Shown: positions 49,552 to 58,403 of the stretch, piece by piece
Position numbering within the stretch: the first letter of the stretch is position 1
Layout of the letters: each line of letters begins with the position of its first letter
DNA from: Brevibacillus reuszeri
Lineage (GTDB): Bacteria > Bacillota > Bacilli > Brevibacillales > Brevibacillaceae
NCBI RefSeq assembly: GCF_002897295.1
Contig: NZ_BEXF01000011.1
Span: 124,001 to 188,000, forward strand
Direction of reading: 5' to 3'
DNA length: 64,000 bases
Position numbers and translations under genes: made by a program
The notes under the pieces: model-generated
What the model was told of the DNA's origin: nothing
Database searches by the model: none
The model's input: only the letters and a program-made list of their open reading frames with translations

Positions 49552-50334
49552 TTACAAGCTCAAGGCTTGTGCATTAATGAACAGCATGTAAATAGCAACA
49601 ACCATTACTACGCCAGAGAATACATATTGCAGGGTCCTTTGCTGTTTGCTTAATCGCTTGGCTACGAATACACCCGCTATCCCGCCAATGATTCCACCCC
49701 CAACAAACTCAAGTGCGATCAACCAGTCGACCAGCCCAGACAAACTGTAATTCACTGCCGTTGTCAGCCCAAAGGTTCCAACAGACAGCAGCGATGAACC
49801 GATTGCCGCAAGCATAGGCATCTTTGTAGCCAGGATGAGGCCAGGGACAATCAGAAAGCCTCCCCCAATACCAAAAAAGCCGGATAACACTCCCACCAAA
49901 AGAGCTATGACGACAACCCGCAAATAATGAACCTGATTGTTCGCGCCATCTTGCTCATCCTTCTTTTTCTTCGGGATCGCCATTCGGACAGCCATGACAA
50001 TCATCAAGATCGCAAATAAGAATAGTAGTTGTTTTCCAGGTACCAGCTTGCCGATAAATGATCCGATAAACGCTCCAATCGCGCCAGGAATAGCAAAAGC
50101 TACAGCCATTTTCCAGCGGACGTGACCTGCTCTGGCGTGTGGAATGAAATTCGCGTAAGCATTTACTGCAACAGCGAAAGCAGATGTCCCAATGACGACA
50201 TGCGGATCCTGCACCCCAACAACATAAAGCAAAAGAGGTGTTGCAAGAATGGACCCGCCACCACCAAGCAAACCTAGAACAAATCCGACAAGCCCACCCG
50301 AAACGATCGCGAGAATCACTTGCATCGCTGTCAT
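49552..50334 (-). CDS. TauE/SafE-family sulfite exporter
   Basis: A 260-residue, about eight-helix membrane protein. Conserved glycine-rich repeats GLLGGGGSILATPLL and GVLSGFFGIGGGFLIVPGL mark the two halves of the TauE/SafE fold. It likely exports sulfite or thiosulfate made by CstB. A stronger AGGGAGG lies 13 nt before ATG 50334; an internal ATG (50325) with AGGT upstream is possible. First gene of the TauE-SQR-CstB unit. Confidence 0.9.
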   Translation of the reverse strand: MTAMQVILAIVSGGLVGFVLGLLGGGGSILATPLLLYVVGVQDPHVVIGTSAFAVAVNAYANFIPHARAGHVRWKMAVAFAIPGAIGAFIGSFIGKLVPGKQLLFLFAILMIVMAVRMAIPKKKKDEQDGANNQVHYLRVVVIALLVGVLSGFFGIGGGFLIVPGLILATKMPMLAAIGSSLLSVGTFGLTTAVNYSLSGLVDWLIALEFVGGGIIGGIAGVFVAKRLSKQQRTLQYVFSGVVMVVAIYMLFINAQALSL

Positions 50335-50566
50335 ACCTGCGCATAGTCCTCCCTTCTGAGTTGCTCGCGCTCTTATAAAGCAAGCATCGTGCCAATTCGA
50401 TTTTTCCCGTTACATAGCGATTTCTCCAACTTCACTCCATACAAAATTGTCACTATTGAAAACAATAATTTGTGGAATATTCAGTCATCACTTGAGTTTG
50501 TGCCGCTTTCAACCTTGATAAGCTTTTTTGCACACTTGGAAAAAGGCTACAAACAAGCACAAGAAA
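50335..50566. other. Upstream region of the sulfide operon, no gene recognised
   Basis: About 230 bp. It contains an ATTGT/ACAAT inverted repeat (spacer about 11 bp, around 50446-50466) that may be part of a promoter or operator. I see no CsoR/CstR-type GC-rich operator and no supported ORF. A 77-codon plus-strand frame at 50389 has no family features. Confidence 0.4.
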
Positions 50567-50609
50567 AAGCCGAGGAAGTCCGGAACGGTGTCCTGATTTT
50601 CCTCGGCTT
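50567..50609 (-). terminator. Intrinsic terminator of the second double-kinase gene
   Basis: Minus-strand AAGCCGAGGAA pairs with TTCCTCGGCTT around an internally paired 21-nt loop, followed by TTTC; 26 bp past the stop codon. Confidence 0.85.
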
Positions 50610-50635
50610 GTCTTATTGCTGATAGGTTTTTAGCT

Positions 50636-53600
50636 CTACCAGATGCGATCTGGTATCTCAAACGACACCGTCGTCCCTTCTCCAGGCTTACTCATAATGG
50701 ACAGGCCCTTTCCGTACGTTTGCGTCAGTCTGCGATTCGTATTAGACACCCCGATCCCTCCTTTATCCTTCATGGACAAGTCCAGGTTTTGCCTTACCAT
50801 CGCTTCAGGCATGCCATTTCCGTCATCCTTGACCTCAAGCAGGGTGAGGTCATTTTGCCGGACGATACGTACGTGGACGGTTCCTCCCTCGCTTTTTGTC
50901 ATGAGACCATGCCTAATTGCATTTTCAACCAACGGCTGAATCGTGAGTGGAGGAATGAGAAGCTCGATGTTCGGCTCCACGTCCCACACGACCGTTAACC
51001 GGTCGCCAAATCGCTCCTTTTCGATGTAGAGATAGGCTTGAACAAGCTCCAGCTCATGGGAAAGCGGTACCTGCTCACCTGTATTCAAAAAGTCAAAGCT
51101 GATATGCAAAAAGGATGTAAACGCATCTCCAAGCCTGCGCATCTTCTCTGTATCAATTTCACTTAAAGCCATAATGGAGCTGAGCGTATTGAACAAGAAA
51201 TGCGGATGGATTTGTGCCTGCAAATAAGCTGCCTCCATGCGCAGTCGCTCATCTACTGTTTGCTTCAGCGTAGTTAGTGACCAGACACGGTATTTCAGCT
51301 CTAGTCCATCTACCGGCTTGCACACATAATCATTAGCCCCAGAAAGATAACCGGTATAGATGTCTTCCGCTTGGCTGCGCGCCGTCAACAGCAAGATCGG
51401 CAGCTCAGAAATAGAGAAATGCTCCCTCACCTTTCTCGTCAGCTCGTAGCCTGACATATGCGGCATCATGACATCTACAATGAGCAAATCCCATTGCTGG
51501 GTAAAAAGCAAATCCAGCGCTTCCTTGGCTGACGTGCATGTCCTGATGTTGTAGTTCGCTGAGGAGAGCATGCGATCCAGTACCTTTAGGTTGATCGGAT
51601 CATCATCGATGGCCAGTATGTTTGCTTTCTTTTCCACAACCGAATAGGAATGCGCTGCTGCTTGCAAAACGGGCCATTCATTTAATGTATCCCGGCTTTC
51701 GCTCTTCGGTTTCGTCAACCCTAGCTCGCGCATATCACTCTTTTGGCTTGAGGAGAGCTCTGCTTCTGACAAATCATCTGCTGTTGCGAGTGGAAGCCGG
51801 AAACCAAATACAGACCCCTTCCCCAGTTCAGACTGGACACTCAGCTTGCTGCCATGCAATTCTACCAGCTGCGTACTGATAGCGAGTCCCAGTCCGATGC
51901 CTCCTCCATCGCTCATCCCTTGTGCTCCCTGCTCATACGGCAAAAAGATGCGCGCTGTGGTTTCCTCGTCCATCCCGATACCGGTATCCGATACATAGAT
52001 CGCCACCTGACCATCCACCATCTCAGCGGAAACCGTTACCGACCCCTGCTCCGTAAATTTCAGTGCATTGTGTATGAGATTGAACAAAATCTGTACCAAA
52101 CGCTTTTCGTCTGCCAGAATGCGAGGGATCGTTTCTGGAATGTCCATCTGTAACTGGACTGGCTTGCCGGTGACCGTATGCTTTAGCATGCTGATAATCC
52201 CCGAAACAACAGATTGAATATGCAAGGACTTTTTATGCAGCACAATGTGTTTATCCTGCAGGCGAACGACATCTAGCAGATCATCGAGCAAATGCGACAT
52301 TCTACGGCTGATCGTGATGAGCAGTTGCATGTCCTCTGTGCTCCGACTCGCCATGGCATGCTTTTCATTGTTGACGATCGTCTGGGCGATATTCATGATA
52401 CCGTGCAAAGGAGTTCGCAGCTCGTGAGACGTGTGGGCGAGGAACTGGTCCTTTAGCTTGTCAGACTTTTTCAGTTGCTTAGTGAGCTCTGCCTTTTCCT
52501 CTGAATTGCGGAAATACCGCTTGAACCAATACGCAGAAAAGCTGATAAGGGCCGCGAGAAGATCAAGTGGATAAAAGAAGTACTTGATATTCACAAGCTG
52601 ATAATCCATTAATACGCCCCAGACTACATTGGAAAAGATACCTGTCGCCGCAATGAGCAAAAACACTGCGTCATTCTGATTTTGAGTCACCATTCTGCTA
52701 ATCAAAAAAACGAACCAAACCAGTGGCACAAAATAGAGCAGATTAAAATAGGGAGGAGTCGTTAAATAGTGGACCCACTCGGCTGTTGACAGCATAAGAA
52801 TGAATGAATAAAGACCAAGTAAAAATAAATACGTTCGAAACAGTCTTAGAGATTGTTTCCCTTCCGGCTCGGAAAGGTTTCTTACCATCAAAATTAACAG
52901 CAAGGGCTGCCATATGTAGACAAGCATCTCCACCTTGATCGCCCACGAATAATTGATCGGAAACCAAAGCAGCAGCAGGTTGTCATAGTTGCTCACGGTC
53001 TTTATGCCCACGCAAGAAAGCAACAGGAAAAATACCAAAAACTCTTTTCGACGGGTGTTAAATAAAAACAGGATAGCTGCATACAGGCCATGAAGCAGGA
53101 GAATCAGAAAGGTAGCGAGCTGAAAACCGATAGAGTACCACCTGGTATTATCTATAGCTGCCTGTGACCCGAAATAAATCGACCTGACGATCCCTCCATC
53201 TCGCGGACTATCAAAGTTAGCACTTCGGATGAGCACTTCCATTTCGTTGGCGTCGCCCGCATTGTAGCTAGGAGTATATGATTGGTCTACCGGTTTATAC
53301 TCTTCTGCTGAAGCCCCGACAACCCCTGAGCCGCCTATTACCTCTCCGTTCACTTCTATAGAGGAAGCTGCCTGTATTTGCGGAATCCAGAACATGTACG
53401 GCTGATTAATCGGATGATCTAGCAAAATTCGCAGCCGATACGTACCGTACCCATATGATGAGGTAGAGTCTTCCGAAAAACCGCTTCTCCAGTCACCAGG
53501 CACCTGAACAAAGCTGCTTGCAGGACGTGATGGCTTCTGTAAGTCTTCATGCCTAACAAAAGCCTCCGGGAAAAACTCCCATTTTCCATCCAATGCGATA

Positions 53601-53797
53601 GCCGGCGATTTTTCAAAGTCCCATCCTCGCAGGTCGAGTATGCCTTGACTCGCCCCCTGATGCTCCGGATTCATATTTGCCGTATACCAAAGCCAGCGTA
53701 GGCCAAGCAGAAAGGCTAGGAACAAAAGAATTATGACCGCTTGCTTAGCTATAGATGAAGTCACATATCGCGTGATTTGGTTTCGTAACATTCTCAT
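50636..53797 (-). CDS. Double-kinase hybrid sensor (paralog B)
   Basis: A 1053-residue protein with the same architecture as the sensor at 29557-32688: TM helix, extracellular jelly-roll-like domain (VPGDWRSGF, YGYGTYRLRI), seven-helix DISM-type bundle, HisKA (SHELRTPLHGIMNIAQ), HATPase (GGGIGLGLAI), receiver (DLLIVDVMMPHMSGYE) and a C-terminal LytS-type kinase (QIHPHFLFNTLSSI, PLVENAIRHG). ATG 53797 follows GAGG by 7 nt. The two paralogs are nearly identical across the kinase and receiver parts and diverge in the extracellular and linker regions, which suggests different ligands with shared signalling. No response regulator is adjacent. Confidence 0.9.
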   Translation of the reverse strand: MRMLRNQITRYVTSSIAKQAVIILLFLAFLLGLRWLWYTANMNPEHQGASQGILDLRGWDFEKSPAIALDGKWEFFPEAFVRHEDLQKPSRPASSFVQVPGDWRSGFSEDSTSSYGYGTYRLRILLDHPINQPYMFWIPQIQAASSIEVNGEVIGGSGVVGASAEEYKPVDQSYTPSYNAGDANEMEVLIRSANFDSPRDGGIVRSIYFGSQAAIDNTRWYSIGFQLATFLILLLHGLYAAILFLFNTRRKEFLVFFLLLSCVGIKTVSNYDNLLLLWFPINYSWAIKVEMLVYIWQPLLLILMVRNLSEPEGKQSLRLFRTYLFLLGLYSFILMLSTAEWVHYLTTPPYFNLLYFVPLVWFVFLISRMVTQNQNDAVFLLIAATGIFSNVVWGVLMDYQLVNIKYFFYPLDLLAALISFSAYWFKRYFRNSEEKAELTKQLKKSDKLKDQFLAHTSHELRTPLHGIMNIAQTIVNNEKHAMASRSTEDMQLLITISRRMSHLLDDLLDVVRLQDKHIVLHKKSLHIQSVVSGIISMLKHTVTGKPVQLQMDIPETIPRILADEKRLVQILFNLIHNALKFTEQGSVTVSAEMVDGQVAIYVSDTGIGMDEETTARIFLPYEQGAQGMSDGGGIGLGLAISTQLVELHGSKLSVQSELGKGSVFGFRLPLATADDLSEAELSSSQKSDMRELGLTKPKSESRDTLNEWPVLQAAAHSYSVVEKKANILAIDDDPINLKVLDRMLSSANYNIRTCTSAKEALDLLFTQQWDLLIVDVMMPHMSGYELTRKVREHFSISELPILLLTARSQAEDIYTGYLSGANDYVCKPVDGLELKYRVWSLTTLKQTVDERLRMEAAYLQAQIHPHFLFNTLSSIMALSEIDTEKMRRLGDAFTSFLHISFDFLNTGEQVPLSHELELVQAYLYIEKERFGDRLTVVWDVEPNIELLIPPLTIQPLVENAIRHGLMTKSEGGTVHVRIVRQNDLTLLEVKDDGNGMPEAMVRQNLDLSMKDKGGIGVSNTNRRLTQTYGKGLSIMSKPGEGTTVSFEIPDRIW

Positions 53798-53876
53798 AGT
53801 AAGCCTCATTTCGACACGATTCTCTTTATCCCTTGTTTATCTGTTTACGCGCGATTATTAAATTTGTTTGGAGCAG

Positions 53877-53922
53877 AAAAAGACGCGTACGAAAAGCCGT
53901 AAAAGGCTACGTACACGTCTTT
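53877..53922 (-). terminator. Intrinsic terminator of the Lnr-like ABC operon
   Basis: Minus-strand AAAGACGTGTACG pairs with CGTACGCGTCTTT, with an inner AGCC/GGCT pairing and a following T run; 6 bp after the permease stop. Confidence 0.88.
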
Positions 53923-53927
53923 GATTC

Positions 53928-55076
53928 TTATACAAACTGCCTGCTATCATTATTTCGCCCAAACCGATAGATCGCAATCAGTGCAAATACGACTGCAAAT
54001 CCAACCAATATCGTCATGTTCATGGTTAAACTGCCAAGTGTTTGCCCTTGCTGGAGCTTGTTGATCATATCAAGCAGCCAGTGCTGCGGCAGGAAGTTCG
54101 AAATTTTCCTGACCGTGTCCGGCATGATATCCATCGGAAAATAGCATCCTGCCAGCAGACAGCTCGGCGTAATAATCAAATTTTGCAGGGCACCTGCGCC
54201 TGACGTGCTTTTCGCAAAGGCAACGATCAAAAGTGAGAGGGCCACAGCCGCCACCGCGAACAAAAGGAGTGCTGTTATCAATTGACCATAAGGGATTCCT
54301 GAATCGATATGAAAGACGTTTTTCATCATAAAGAGTGTCACCACAATTTGTACGAGCATGAGAAGCATGTTCACCACTACGTTTGAGATCACATACATTC
54401 TTGCTGACATCGGCGAGGACAGCAATCGCAAAAAGGTACGATTCTCTTTTTCCTTGAGAATGATCTCTGACATATTGACGGCGGAAAACATCATAAACGA
54501 GATAAGAAGGCCAATCGATTGATACGTCATTGCCTTTGTAGTTGACGTGTTAGGCAGCGCATTCTCCTGCAGCGTAAAATTTCGCTGGCTATATGCTGCG
54601 TAGATGCTGGAAAATGCTGCTTCATCCCCTTTTGCCTCTTTGCCGATGGCAGCGATATTGCTGATGTAGCTTTGCAGCATCGCTTTGAGGTAGGCAGTCA
54701 CCTGTATTCCTTTCACGGAAACCATGTTCAGCTGACCCGGCTGACCGCTGCGGACACTATCCGCAAAGCCCTGTTTAAAAATGATTCCGGTGTCCAGCCT
54801 GCCTTCTGCTAAATCCGACTGAAGCGTTTTTTCATCCGTGACGGTAACCTTGACATGACTGAGCCCCTCCATAAAGCGGATCGTATCAACTGTGATGGGG
54901 TGATTCCCGTCCTGATTGATGACACCTACCTGAATGGTGCTCGTTCTCACGCTGCTGTAGATCAGCATGGAAATCAATATACCGATGATCGGCAATCCGA
55001 TGTACATGAACCAGCTTCTTTTCCTACGAAAGGTATCCTTCAAGGTTTTTCGAATGAGCCACATCATTTCACTCAT
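53928..55076 (-). CDS. ABC-2 type transporter permease (LnrN-like)
   Basis: A 382-residue membrane protein: one N-terminal TM helix (WFMYIGLPIIGILISMLIY), a large extracellular domain (about 40-180) and five to six C-terminal helices with NLIITPSCLLAGCYFPMDI. ATG 55076 is preceded by GGGAGG, 9 nt away, and lies one base after the stop of the first permease, so translation is coupled. With the ATPase and second permease it forms a heterodimeric exporter resembling LnrLMN, which confers resistance to linear polyketides such as linearmycin. Confidence 0.82.
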   Translation of the reverse strand: MSEMMWLIRKTLKDTFRRKRSWFMYIGLPIIGILISMLIYSSVRTSTIQVGVINQDGNHPITVDTIRFMEGLSHVKVTVTDEKTLQSDLAEGRLDTGIIFKQGFADSVRSGQPGQLNMVSVKGIQVTAYLKAMLQSYISNIAAIGKEAKGDEAAFSSIYAAYSQRNFTLQENALPNTSTTKAMTYQSIGLLISFMMFSAVNMSEIILKEKENRTFLRLLSSPMSARMYVISNVVVNMLLMLVQIVVTLFMMKNVFHIDSGIPYGQLITALLLFAVAAVALSLLIVAFAKSTSGAGALQNLIITPSCLLAGCYFPMDIMPDTVRKISNFLPQHWLLDMINKLQQGQTLGSLTMNMTILVGFAVVFALIAIYRFGRNNDSRQFV

Positions 55077-55077
55077 A

Positions 55078-56202
55078 TTAAAATGCCTCCCGTTTACGGA
55101 TGGAGATGACTGCTGCGATAAGGGCAAGCGCTGCAACCCCTACATTCAGCCCGATGGTAGACCATGCTGCTGTGGTATTATCGGCATAGATGATTTGCAT
55201 CAAGGCAGTGTTGGCCCAGCGAATCGGCGACAAATGAGTCAGGAAGCCCATCACTCCATCTGCTCCATCGACTGGAAAATAAGCACCGCCAACAAAAGAA
55301 GCCACTTGCGTGAAAATCATGACAATCACCCCCGAGCTTTCTCCTTTAGCCATGAAGCTGACACCAAGCCCCAAGCTGACTGCAGCTAGAACTTCTGTCA
55401 GCAAAACAAGCACAACCATGCCATAATGGTCACCCCAATCGGCGTGAAGCGCGTATTTGCTAAACAAGACTACCAGCAGAACACAAATCAGATTGATAAC
55501 CGTACAGCCAATAACTTTTCCTGCGAAAATGGTGCCTTTGCTCACCGGTGCTGCCATCAGGCGAATGGCGGTATTGCGAGTACGTTCTCCTCTAAACAAA
55601 TTGCTAGCCGAAATGATCGAATAGAGCGCGATCATCGTCGTCATCGCAATAGCATAATAATCGGTCGAGCCCGGTCTTTTGGTTGGATCAAGCGAGGTCT
55701 CGCGGATAAAATCAGAGCTTTGTCCAGCGCTTTTGACAATTTCTTGGGCAATAGCAGGCTCTACCTGATAGGCCGCTGATGCAAGTGAATAACGATCCGC
55801 GAACACAGTTAACATGCCCTGCAAAATATTGCTCTCGATCGTATCCCTGCTGCTTCCATAAAAACGGATGCCATTACTCGTAATTTCTGCGTACGCCGTA
55901 TAGCGATCGTTACGAACCTCCTCCTGACCGTTCAGGCTTGAATCGGCTTCAACAGCTTTGACCCCTTCTTTTCCAATCTCCTCTATAAATCCATGCCAAT
56001 ATGCTGTCAACTGCGGATCGTTCCCATTGCTTTTATACAACAGGTGCAAGTCCTCCATCTTATGACCGGGGGCAAATGCATTGGACAGCGCAGCTCCCAG
56101 AATGAGCATGAGCACGATCGGCATAGCCAGCATAAATACGAAGGTTCGTCTATCACGAAAATTTGATTTTATTTCTTTCACCGCGATGTTCCAGATGTTC
56201 AT
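55078..56202 (-). CDS. ABC-2 type transporter permease (LnrM-like)
   Basis: A 374-residue protein with the same layout: N-terminal TM (TFVFMLAMPIVLMLILGAAL), extracellular domain, then five or six helices with GESSGVIVMIFTQVASFVGGAYFPVDG. ATG 56202 is favoured because GAGGAGG is 8 nt upstream; GTG 56208 is too close. It follows the ATPase by 13 bp. Confidence 0.82.
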   Translation of the reverse strand: MNIWNIAVKEIKSNFRDRRTFVFMLAMPIVLMLILGAALSNAFAPGHKMEDLHLLYKSNGNDPQLTAYWHGFIEEIGKEGVKAVEADSSLNGQEEVRNDRYTAYAEITSNGIRFYGSSRDTIESNILQGMLTVFADRYSLASAAYQVEPAIAQEIVKSAGQSSDFIRETSLDPTKRPGSTDYYAIAMTTMIALYSIISASNLFRGERTRNTAIRLMAAPVSKGTIFAGKVIGCTVINLICVLLVVLFSKYALHADWGDHYGMVVLVLLTEVLAAVSLGLGVSFMAKGESSGVIVMIFTQVASFVGGAYFPVDGADGVMGFLTHLSPIRWANTALMQIIYADNTTAAWSTIGLNVGVAALALIAAVISIRKREAF

Positions 56203-56215
56203 GGCCACGTCCTCC

Positions 56216-57154
56216 TCAGTCTCGCAGGTTACGGCCGGTTAAGGTCAGAAACACCGACTCCAGATTAGGCGCTTGCTCCTCGACCGATCGAATCTCGACC
56301 TGATCCTTGATCAGTTGCTGGATGATCCGATTCAAGTTGTTGACTTCGGCTTTGGAAATGATTTTGAGCGTATTTTCTTCTTGCAGCACGGCTCTCACAC
56401 CCGGAATTGTTTTAAGTGAGTCCAGTGAGTGCATCTCGTCCGCTTTGAACCCGATCCAGATTTCTTTGGAGTCGGTAATAATTGATTTGAGCTGCTCCTT
56501 GGTTCCTTCTGCAATGATTTTTCCGTGGTCAATGATGGCGATACGCGTGCAGATTTCTTCGACTTCCTCCATATAGTGGCTCGTGTAGATGATCGTGCAG
56601 CCCATCTCGTTCAGCTTGCGAACGGAGTTCAAAATATAATTTCGAGAGTGCGGGTCAATCCCGACTGTCGGTTCATCCATGATAATCAGCTTCGGGCGAT
56701 GTGCGATTGCACAGGCGATGTTCAGACGGCGCTTCATGCCACCGGAAAAATTTTTGGGAAAGCTTTTGTGCTTGTCAGCAAGCCCTACAAATGCCAGCGC
56801 TTCCTCGGTACGTTCCCGAAGCAAAGCTCCTCGCAAGCCATACAATCCGGCGAAAAAGCTCACATTTTCATACGCGGTCATGTCCTCGTAAATGGCGAGC
56901 TCCTGCGGGACGATGCCCGTATTCATTTTGGCGAATCTGGCTTCCTTGGCTATGTTTTTTCCTAGCAGACGGATTTCACCCTTGGTGCTGCGCAAGAGAG
57001 AGGCAATCATATTGATCGTGGTGCTTTTACCCGCTCCATTGGCACCGAGAAAACCAAATATTTCACCTTCTCGCACATTCAGCGACATATGATCAACGGC
57101 GATGAAATCACCGAATTTCTTGGTCAAGTTGTTGATTTCCAGCACATAGCTCAT
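56216..57154 (-). CDS. ABC transporter ATP-binding protein (LnrL-like)
   Basis: A 312-residue ATPase with Walker A GANGAGKST, Q-loop IVPQELAIYED, signature NFSGGMKRRLNIA, Walker B KLIIMDEPTVGID and the H-loop YTSHYMEEVEE. The C-terminal about 80 residues form the DrrA-type extension. ATG 57154 has GGGAGTG upstream. It energises the two downstream ABC-2 permeases. It is separated from the histidine kinase gene by a strong terminator-like hairpin. Confidence 0.9.
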   Translation of the reverse strand: MSYVLEINNLTKKFGDFIAVDHMSLNVREGEIFGFLGANGAGKSTTINMIASLLRSTKGEIRLLGKNIAKEARFAKMNTGIVPQELAIYEDMTAYENVSFFAGLYGLRGALLRERTEEALAFVGLADKHKSFPKNFSGGMKRRLNIACAIAHRPKLIIMDEPTVGIDPHSRNYILNSVRKLNEMGCTIIYTSHYMEEVEEICTRIAIIDHGKIIAEGTKEQLKSIITDSKEIWIGFKADEMHSLDSLKTIPGVRAVLQEENTLKIISKAEVNNLNRIIQQLIKDQVEIRSVEEQAPNLESVFLTLTGRNLRD

Positions 57155-57190
57155 CTGGAGTCACTCCCTTACTCGTTATGTCTGTATTCT

Positions 57191-57234
57191 AATAAAAGAG
57201 GATGCTCTTATGTCAGTGCATAAGTTCATCCTCT
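57191..57234 (-). terminator. Terminator-like hairpin between the two-component and ABC genes
   Basis: Minus-strand AGAGGATG pairs with CATCCTCT, with an inner CTTATG/CATAAG stem, followed by TTTTATTAG. It lies 39 bp after the kinase stop and only about 40 bp before the ATPase start, leaving little room for a separate promoter. Confidence 0.75.
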
Positions 57235-57272
57235 GTGCATGAGAATCTTCACTTTGTTTTACATGAATGGTT

Positions 57273-58403
57273 TCACTCGTTCATGTAAGGAATGAGTGTC
57301 GTCACACGAAAGCCCTTTGTCCCGTCGACGATGACTGTACCACCAGCCGAAGCCGCACGCTCCTCCATCCCTAGAATACCAAGCCCTTTTACCACTTTTT
57401 CTGCGCCTACGCCATTGTCCGACACGATGGCTTGTATGAATTTATTCAGTACCCGGACTTCGAGATTGATCGCAGTCGCCTTGCTATACTTGAGGGCGTT
57501 CGTCGCCGCCTCGGTCGCATTCTGCTGGATGATTTGCCACTGAAACGGCGTTATGACATCAATATCCCCGTCAAAAGTCAGCGTAGCTGAAATGGTTTCC
57601 CTTGCCGACAGCTCATCCACGAACAGCCGAAGCCGATTGATTCCCATCTCCTCGGACTTTGGCTTTACTTCCTTCAGCGTCTGCCTGATCCGCTCCATCC
57701 CTTGCTTGGAAATGGAGATCGCATTGCCCAATAGCTCAGCCGCCTTTTCCCGATCCATCGAAAGCAGCATCCGCGCCGCTTCCATCTGAATCAGCGCACC
57801 TGCCACGGCATGTCCGACATCATCATGGATTTGCTGGGAGAGTCGGCTCCGCTCCTCTAGCTTGATCGTATATTCAGACTGTCGGATATATTCGTTGTTT
57901 TCGCTCAAGGTTCGCGTCAGCCTCTGCAGATCGTCTCGCATCCTCTCCCGCTCCTCCTCCAGCCTTCCAAGCCTTTCACCCAGCACACTGCTGCTCGAAT
58001 ACAGCAAAAAGCTAAGCAAGGCACTCAGCAAATATTGCGGAATCAATTCGGGTGTAGCGAAAAGAAGCGGTAGCAGCATCACGAGCAACGCGAGCAGTGA
58101 GCTTTTTCCAGAGAGAAAAATGAGCTCGTATATGCTGATGGGTAGTAATAAAAGAAACAATGGCTCCAGACTGACCGCGCATGCGATAACCTGCAGGGCT
58201 GATAACCCGGCAAAGACCAGCTTCAGTTTAGGCTTTTTCAAGATTGAAATCGTGATGTTCACAGCCATGTAAAGCAAATAGCACAAGATCTGCCAGGGGC
58301 TCAGCTCAGAAGCCATATTGGCTAGAAACGATGCCGTGATGATATAGCCGAGTACTGTCGCTTTATTTCCAATCGTCCAATATTCCATCGCAGCTGATTT
58401 CAT
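57273..58403 (-). CDS. NarL-type sensor histidine kinase (LnrJ-like)
   Basis: A 376-residue membrane kinase: about five to six short TM helices (residues 15-140) with almost no extracellular domain, a coiled coil (about 150-190), HisKA_3 with SRLSQQIHDDVGHAVAGALIQ, and HATPase with NATEAATNALKYSKA and GLGILGMEERAASAGG. Kinases with such intramembrane sensors usually detect membrane-active drugs or monitor a partner ABC transporter. ATG 58403 overlaps the response regulator stop (ATGA). Confidence 0.9.
   Translation of the reverse strand: MKSAAMEYWTIGNKATVLGYIITASFLANMASELSPWQILCYLLYMAVNITISILKKPKLKLVFAGLSALQVIACAVSLEPLFLLLLPISIYELIFLSGKSSLLALLVMLLPLLFATPELIPQYLLSALLSFLLYSSSSVLGERLGRLEEERERMRDDLQRLTRTLSENNEYIRQSEYTIKLEERSRLSQQIHDDVGHAVAGALIQMEAARMLLSMDREKAAELLGNAISISKQGMERIRQTLKEVKPKSEEMGINRLRLFVDELSARETISATLTFDGDIDVITPFQWQIIQQNATEAATNALKYSKATAINLEVRVLNKFIQAIVSDNGVGAEKVVKGLGILGMEERAASAGGTVIVDGTKGFRVTTLIPYMNE

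Noticed and set aside
49955..50395. 146-codon alternative frame over the TauE-like gene start
   Set aside because: Cys/Arg/Ser-rich +1 frame of the TauE gene; although AGGGAGG precedes one ATG in this frame, the product has no membrane or domain features.
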